Shown piece by piece: positions 59,255 to 64,000 of a DNA stretch of 64,000 nt (positions within the stretch are counted from its first letter, which is position 1; each line of letters begins with the position of its first letter). The translations under genes and the position numbers were made by a program. Source of the DNA: JACADW01 sp963747985 (GTDB lineage: Bacteria > Acidobacteriota > UBA6911); the NCBI GenBank assembly GCA_963747985.1, contig CAVVHG010000005.1:564625-628624 (forward strand), read 5' to 3'. The notes under the pieces are model-generated. The model was not told the origin of the DNA, searched no databases, and was given only the letters and a program-made list of their open reading frames with translations.

Positions 59255-62200
59255 ATGGGCGGGACGCTGAAGAAATCCTCGACTCCGGAGGTTCGTAGCC
59301 GGCCCGGACTTATCGAATCCCTGGCTCGCATCTGCGAAGAGTCTCCGATCGATCGCAAGATTCTCCTGGTGGCGAACCATCACGCAGGCCAGTTGATCCT
59401 GCAGTCCCTGGCGAGGCGCTCCGGGGGATGGCTGAACCTGCGCGCTACGACTCCCGCCGAACTGGCATGGGAAGCCATCGCCGCCGATGCGTCCGCCAAA
59501 GGACTCGCGGCCGCGGACGACATCACCATCGAAGGCATCGTGATCGAAGCATACCAGGCCACCAGGCGCGCCTTCTTCCCCGACCAGCCGCCGCTGGGCC
59601 TGCTCGCAGCGATTCAGCGCACGCTGCTCGAGATTCGCAATGCGGGAATCACGCCGGAGCAGCTGCGCGCCAGCCCGGTCATCAAAGCCGAAAAAGCGCG
59701 TGACCTCGCGGCCATCCTCAAGCACTACACGGCGGCCCTGCGCCGCGATTCGCTGCTCGACGATACGGATCTCTACCGCCTGGCGGCAGGGAAGTCGTCC
59801 CCACAGACAGTCCTGCTCCTTCCATCATCTCTCAAAGCCACAGGCCTGTGCAGGCAGTTTATCCAGTCATACGTGGCCGGGCGTGTCGTTACGCTTGCCG
59901 AGGACCCGGTAGAAGGAGTGGCCCTTCCGGCGGCCTGCCTGTCGAAAACCGAAGACACGGCCGCCACGGCCCTGTCCTTCATCTTCGAGCCGTCACAAAA
60001 CACACGTTCTGTCCCTCCGATCGAAATATTCGCCGCTGCCGGGGCACGGAACGAAATCCGCGAAGTGTTCCGGCGCATTGTCGAGCGCCGGATCCCATTC
60101 GAGGAGATCGAGCTGGCCCTTCCGGACTACGCAACCTATTCGGCGTTCCTCGAGGATGTCGCCGCCGAAATCGGCGGCATCCGGCTCACGTTCGGCTCCG
60201 GCCTCCCGGGCCTGCGCTCCGGTCCGGCGCGCACTCTCTTCTCGTTCGCCGAGTGGCTGTCGAACGACCTGCCCGAGCCGATCCTCAGGGCTATGTTCGC
60301 CGGCGGCGGCATCCGCCCTCCCGACGAAGTCACCGGGAGGCAGGCCGCCCGCCTGCTCCGCTCCGCGCAAATCGGGTGGGGAAAGGAACGCTACGTGGAT
60401 CGCCTCGAAGCCCGCTGCCGGGATATCGCCGAGCGCCTCCAGGACGAAGAAGACGACGAGAAGCGGGACTACTTGCAAGACCAGAAGCTTCAGGCCGAAA
60501 AGATGGTGGCCCATGTCCGTGACATCCTGAGCCTCCTAACCGAGGAGGGCGGGGCCTCCTGCTTCACCGCCGCCGCGGAATTCCTCAACGCCTACGCGGT
60601 CGTGCGGTCCGAGTCTGAAGGCGCGGTGCTCAAGAGCATGTTGAATCGCCTCCACAGCAGCGCAAGGCAGGCGTCCCAGTCCGGTACGCTGCGCGACGCG
60701 TGCCTTCGGCTTCAGGCCATCGCGCAATCGGTAACCGTGGATGCTTCAGCCCCGGCCCCCGGCCGCATCCACGTCGTCCCGCTCGCGGCGGGGGGACTTT
60801 CCTGCAGGGAGCACGTGTTCATCCTGGGGCTCAGCGAGGCTGCATTCCCGGGGACCCTGGCAAACGACCCGATACTGACCGATGAGGAACGGCAGTCCCT
60901 GAGCGTCGATCTGACCGTCTCGGCGGAGGTGATGAGGGAACGGGCGTTCCGGTTCGGCCAGGCGCTGTCGCGCGTCCGGGGTAACCTGTACCTGAGCTAC
61001 TCGACGGCGGAGCTGTCGGCCGGCGCGCGGGTCTTCCCATCTCCGCTGCTCCTGCAGGCGCACCGCCTCGCTTCGGGCAATCACCTTGCCGGCTATGAGG
61101 ACCTTGCGAAGGCTCTCGGCGTGCCGTCGGGATTCATCCCCGAAAGGCTCGCGCTGGGCGCGGACGAGTGGTGGCTCTCGCAGATCGGCGTCAAGGGGCT
61201 CCTCTGCGACGCCGAGGAGAGCGTTCTGGGCGCCTATCCGGACCTCAAGAGCGGAAGATCGGCGATCTCCGCGAGGGAGGACGCCGTCTCGGGAGAACAC
61301 GACGGCAAACTCGCGTGCGACCCGGATTTCGACCTGCGGAAATCGCGCCGCCCGGTCTCCGCGACCGCGCTCGAGGGCTATGCCGCCTGTCCGAGGTCGT
61401 TCCTGTTTTCTCACCTGCTCGGTATCGAACTTCCCGAAGACGTCGCCCTGGAGCCCGGCCGCTGGCTCGACCCGCTCGAGCGAGGGCGGCTGCTGCACGA
61501 GTTCTACCGCCGCTTCCTCTCGCGGCTCAAGGCCGCGAAGCAGCGGCGCGATCCCGCGAAACACGTGCAGCCCGCCGATACACTCCTCGACGACGTGATC
61601 GCGGAGTGGCGGAAGCTGGTCCCGCCACCCTCGGAGGCCGTGTTCGAGGCGGAGCGTACCGTCCTGCACCGTTCGCTCGGCGTGTTCCTGCGGGAGGAGG
61701 ATCACGTGCCGGCGCCCGGCCCGGGCGTGCCGGAGTACTTCGAAATCTCATTCGGCATGAAGGACGACGCGGGCGGGAGCAGCCCCGAACCGGTGGAGGT
61801 CGCCCTGCCCGGCGGCAAGATCGTCCTGCTCAGGGGGCGGATCGACCGCATCGACAGACTGGCGCAGCCGGGCGCCTGGGCCGTATGGGACTACAAGACC
61901 GGCAAGGCAAAGGATTTCAAGGCGGCCGGGTACACCGCCGGAGGCAGTCAGCTCCAGCATGTCCTCTATGCCTGCGCCGCCGAGCAGATCCTGCGCCGGC
62001 TGGGCGAAAAGAACCCAAAGGTCGTGGTTTCGGGATACCTGTTTCCCACGGAGCGTTCCGACGGCAACGTCTGCGTCCCGCGCGATGCGCGCCGGCGCGG
62101 AGAAGGGCTGGCGGTCGTGAACGATCTGCTGGACGCGATGGCTTCCGGCATCTTCCTCGCGACCGGAGACGGGTGCAGATACTGCGACTGGGCCGCGGCC

Positions 62201-62293
62201 TGCTCCGCCGACGAAGCTGAACGATGGAAGTTGCTCACCGCTGCGGGGGATGAATCGGCTGCCGCGATGGAGAAGATATATGAGCAGGACTAA
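59255..62293 (+). CDS. addB: AddB-like PD-(D/E)XK nuclease/helicase subunit
   Basis: 1012 residues; GGAGG 9 bases upstream of the ATG. The protein has the AddB/RexB layout: inactivated helicase-like N-terminal part (KILLVANHHAGQLIL without Walker A), HVVPLAAGGLSCREHVFILG, LGLSEAAFPGTLANDPIL, then the C-terminal nuclease with GRLLHEFYRRFL, VLLRGRIDRIDRLAQPG, AVWDYKTGKAKDF (Asp and Lys of the core). Four Cys, one in YAACPRSFLF and three in GCRYCDWAAACSADE, give the Fe-S-stabilised nuclease arrangement of AddB. With AddA it processes double-strand breaks to 3' tails for RecA. It overlaps the next gene by 14 bp. Confidence 0.9.
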   Translation: MGGTLKKSSTPEVRSRPGLIESLARICEESPIDRKILLVANHHAGQLILQSLARRSGGWLNLRATTPAELAWEAIAADASAKGLAAADDITIEGIVIEAYQATRRAFFPDQPPLGLLAAIQRTLLEIRNAGITPEQLRASPVIKAEKARDLAAILKHYTAALRRDSLLDDTDLYRLAAGKSSPQTVLLLPSSLKATGLCRQFIQSYVAGRVVTLAEDPVEGVALPAACLSKTEDTAATALSFIFEPSQNTRSVPPIEIFAAAGARNEIREVFRRIVERRIPFEEIELALPDYATYSAFLEDVAAEIGGIRLTFGSGLPGLRSGPARTLFSFAEWLSNDLPEPILRAMFAGGGIRPPDEVTGRQAARLLRSAQIGWGKERYVDRLEARCRDIAERLQDEEDDEKRDYLQDQKLQAEKMVAHVRDILSLLTEEGGASCFTAAAEFLNAYAVVRSESEGAVLKSMLNRLHSSARQASQSGTLRDACLRLQAIAQSVTVDASAPAPGRIHVVPLAAGGLSCREHVFILGLSEAAFPGTLANDPILTDEERQSLSVDLTVSAEVMRERAFRFGQALSRVRGNLYLSYSTAELSAGARVFPSPLLLQAHRLASGNHLAGYEDLAKALGVPSGFIPERLALGADEWWLSQIGVKGLLCDAEESVLGAYPDLKSGRSAISAREDAVSGEHDGKLACDPDFDLRKSRRPVSATALEGYAACPRSFLFSHLLGIELPEDVALEPGRWLDPLERGRLLHEFYRRFLSRLKAAKQRRDPAKHVQPADTLLDDVIAEWRKLVPPPSEAVFEAERTVLHRSLGVFLREEDHVPAPGPGVPEYFEISFGMKDDAGGSSPEPVEVALPGGKIVLLRGRIDRIDRLAQPGAWAVWDYKTGKAKDFKAAGYTAGGSQLQHVLYACAAEQILRRLGEKNPKVVVSGYLFPTERSDGNVCVPRDARRRGEGLAVVNDLLDAMASGIFLATGDGCRYCDWAAACSADEAERWKLLTAAGDESAAAMEKIYEQD

Positions 62294-64000
62294 GAAGACC
62301 TCCGCGGACGAAACGGCACGTCGGCGCATCGTCGAGGACCTCGATACCACGTTTCTGGTCGAAGCCGGGGCGGGTTCCGGCAAGACCACCAAACTGGTGG
62401 ACCGCATCAGTGCGATCCTGGCGCTCGGGAAAGCCGAGGTCGGCCGGATCGCCGCCGTGACATTCACCCGGAAGGCGGCGGCCGAACTGAGGGAAAGGCT
62501 GCAGCAGCGCCTGGAGGAGAGGGCGGCCCACGATACCGATGCGGGCGTCCGCGAAAGGATGCGCGAGGCCGTCGCGGATATCGGGCACGCTTTCATCGGC
62601 ACCATCCACTCGTTCTGCGCGCGCATCCTGCGGGAACGGCCGGTCGAATCCGGGCTGGATCCGGATTTCACGGAGCTGGACGAAGCGGAAGGCAGCCGGT
62701 TTCTGGAGACCTGCTGGCAGGACTTTGTCGCCGACGCGCATATCCGCAGCGATCCCCTGCTCAAGCGCCTCAACGAAATCGGGATGGATCCTCAGGAACT
62801 CGGGGATCTCTACCTGCGCCTCTGCCAGTTCCGCGACGTCGAACCGTACGCCCCGTCATGCCCCAGGCCCGATTTGAAGCCGGCACGCGCGGCACTGCGC
62901 CGCTTCATGGCCGAAGTCGGCAAAGCCATGCCTTCGGAGGAGCCGGAGGGCGGCTGGGACAAGCTGCAGGCTGCCTACAGGCAGCGCAAGGTGGCGGCTC
63001 GGCACTTTCGGCGACAGCCGGGACCGCGACCTGATCGACGTCCTCGAGCTGTTCGAAAAGTGCGACGTCGTGCAGAAGCGCTGGCCGGACCCGAAGATGG
63101 CGAAGGCCTTCAAACACGAGCTGTGGCCGGAATTTCTCCGCGACACGGTCTCGCCGGCCATCAAAGCGTGGCGCGAGCACATCTATTCGGATTGCGTGGC
63201 ATTCGCCCGCGCGGGCGCCGAATTCACGGCGAAACGGCGCGCCGCCGATTCGACACTTGATTACACCGACCTCCTGATCAAGGCGCGTGACCTGCTCAGG
63301 GACCACGAAGAGGTCCGCGCCTTCTTCGCCCGGCGCTTCACCCGCATCCTGGTGGACGAATTCCAGGACACGGACCCCATCCAGTGCGAAATCATCTTCT
63401 ATCTCTGCGGCGACCCGCCGGACCGCCGCGCCGCCTGGCGCCAGTTCAGGCTGCGGCCCGGCGCCCTCTTCGTGGTGGGCGACCCGAAGCAGTCGATCTA
63501 CCGTTTCCGCCGCGCCGATATCGCCGCCTACAATATCGTGCGGACGCTGATTGAAAAGAGCGGCGGAGAGGTGCTGACCCTTTCGGCGAACTACAGGTCG
63601 GTCAACTCCATCGGCGAGTTCGTGGATGGGGCTTTCGAGGATGTTCTCCCCGCTGAAGCAACCGACCAGCAGGCCGCGTTCGTGCCGCTCGCCACTCAGA
63701 GGAAGGACACGGCGCCGCTCTCCGGCGTGCGGAAACTCATCGTCGAAGGGGTCGAAAAGAAGGATGAGATCTACGAACACTCGTCGGCGCGCGTTGCAGG
63801 CTGGGTGGCCTGGGCCCTCGACGGCCGCGTCCAGGTTGACAACGGCGGCAGGCTGAGACCTGCCGCACCCGGTGACATCCTGATTCTGACATGGCAGCGC
63901 GAGCCGCTGACCCATATCGCAAGTGCGCTGGAAGCGCGGCAGGTGCCGTTCGACATCACTGGCACGCAAAAGGCGTTCGACGTTCCGGAAATCGGCGACA
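62280..64000 (+). CDS. addA: AddA-like UvrD-family helicase/nuclease, 5' part, with one frameshift
   Basis: Begins inside the addB end and runs off the window, so the nuclease C-terminus is not seen. The N-terminal frame has FLVEAGAGSGKTTKLVDRIS (Walker A), VTFTRKAAAELRERLQQRLE, GHAFIGTIHSFCARILRERP. It goes out of frame near 62995-63005 and would stop at 63260. Another frame carries on: TFGDSRDRDLIDVLELFEKC, TLDYTDLLIKARDLLRDHEE, RILVDEFQDTDPIQCEIIFY (Walker B), FVVGDPKQSIYRFRRADIAA. So one indel splits a real gene. Function is as the AddAB motor: unwinding DNA ends for recombination. Confidence 0.88.

Overview
The window looks like chromosomal DNA of a GC-rich (about 60%) Gram-negative bacterium, most probably an Acidobacteriota. 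The main reasons are an ADOP-type orphan MacB/FtsX permease, a high density of palindromic intergenic repeats, many secreted proteins with signal or Tat leaders, and GH106 and FucI-like sugar enzymes. No rRNA or taxonomic marker is present, so the phylum is an inference and no lower rank is offered.

Layout. 1-7.5 kb: a Cu/Ag RND efflux operon (TolC-family partner cut by the window edge, cusB, cusA, a NosL-like thiol/metal protein, a lytic transglycosylase); the last three are joined by 4-bp ATGA overlaps. 7.8-11.5 kb: a duplicated-domain exported protein, a TPR protein with a frameshift, a hexuronate-type MFS carrier and a small CxxC protein. 11.7-15.5 kb: an Rrf2 regulator with three cysteines, tRNA-Met(CAU) flanked by a decayed integrase, an FGE-like lipoprotein, a TetR regulator with a promoter/operator, an ABM monooxygenase and a rhodanese. 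15.8-22 kb: a receiver-thioredoxin-reductase-like fusion, a Zn alcohol dehydrogenase, a beta-propeller exported protein and OsmC. 22.2-28.4 kb: DmpA-type aminopeptidase, MmsA, APC permease and class III aminotransferase, which together suggest uptake and breakdown of beta-alanine or beta-alanyl peptides. 28.4-29.3 kb: a repeat block with three 160-bp tandem units. 29.4-44 kb: sugar and secreted-enzyme genes (FucI-like isomerase, esterase, epimerase reading in frame into an ADOP permease, S41 peptidase, alpha/beta hydrolases, glyoxalase, GH106, NTF2-like lipoprotein).

44-59 kb is an accessory, conflict-flavoured region: AAA/DUF4143 ATPase, ARPP-1 protein divergent from an XRE-S24-like regulator, ADP-ribosylglycohydrolase, a zinc-ribbon protein behind an elaborate structured leader RNA, an Rpn-type nuclease, a DUF2283/DUF4258-like pair, a NERD-helicase, a TerB-like protein, two HNH nucleases (one with a phosphorothioate-binding-like N-terminal domain) and a HIT protein. 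Five copies of an exact-length 89-bp inverted-repeat element sit within 4 kb here. 59.2-64 kb: an addB-addA-like recombination nuclease pair running off the window.

The strongest candidates for something new are the leader RNA at 50251-50456 (a four-helix junction resembling the SAM clan but with a P2 loop too short for the usual pseudoknot, then an intrinsic terminator, then a hairpin that hides the ribosome binding site), the 89-bp element family around it, and the ARPP-1/XRE/ADP-ribosylglycohydrolase neighbourhood. Four otherwise intact genes carry single frameshifts (near 9383, 24104, 54010 and 63000). This may mean indel errors in the assembly or real decay, and it matters for anyone using the predicted proteins.
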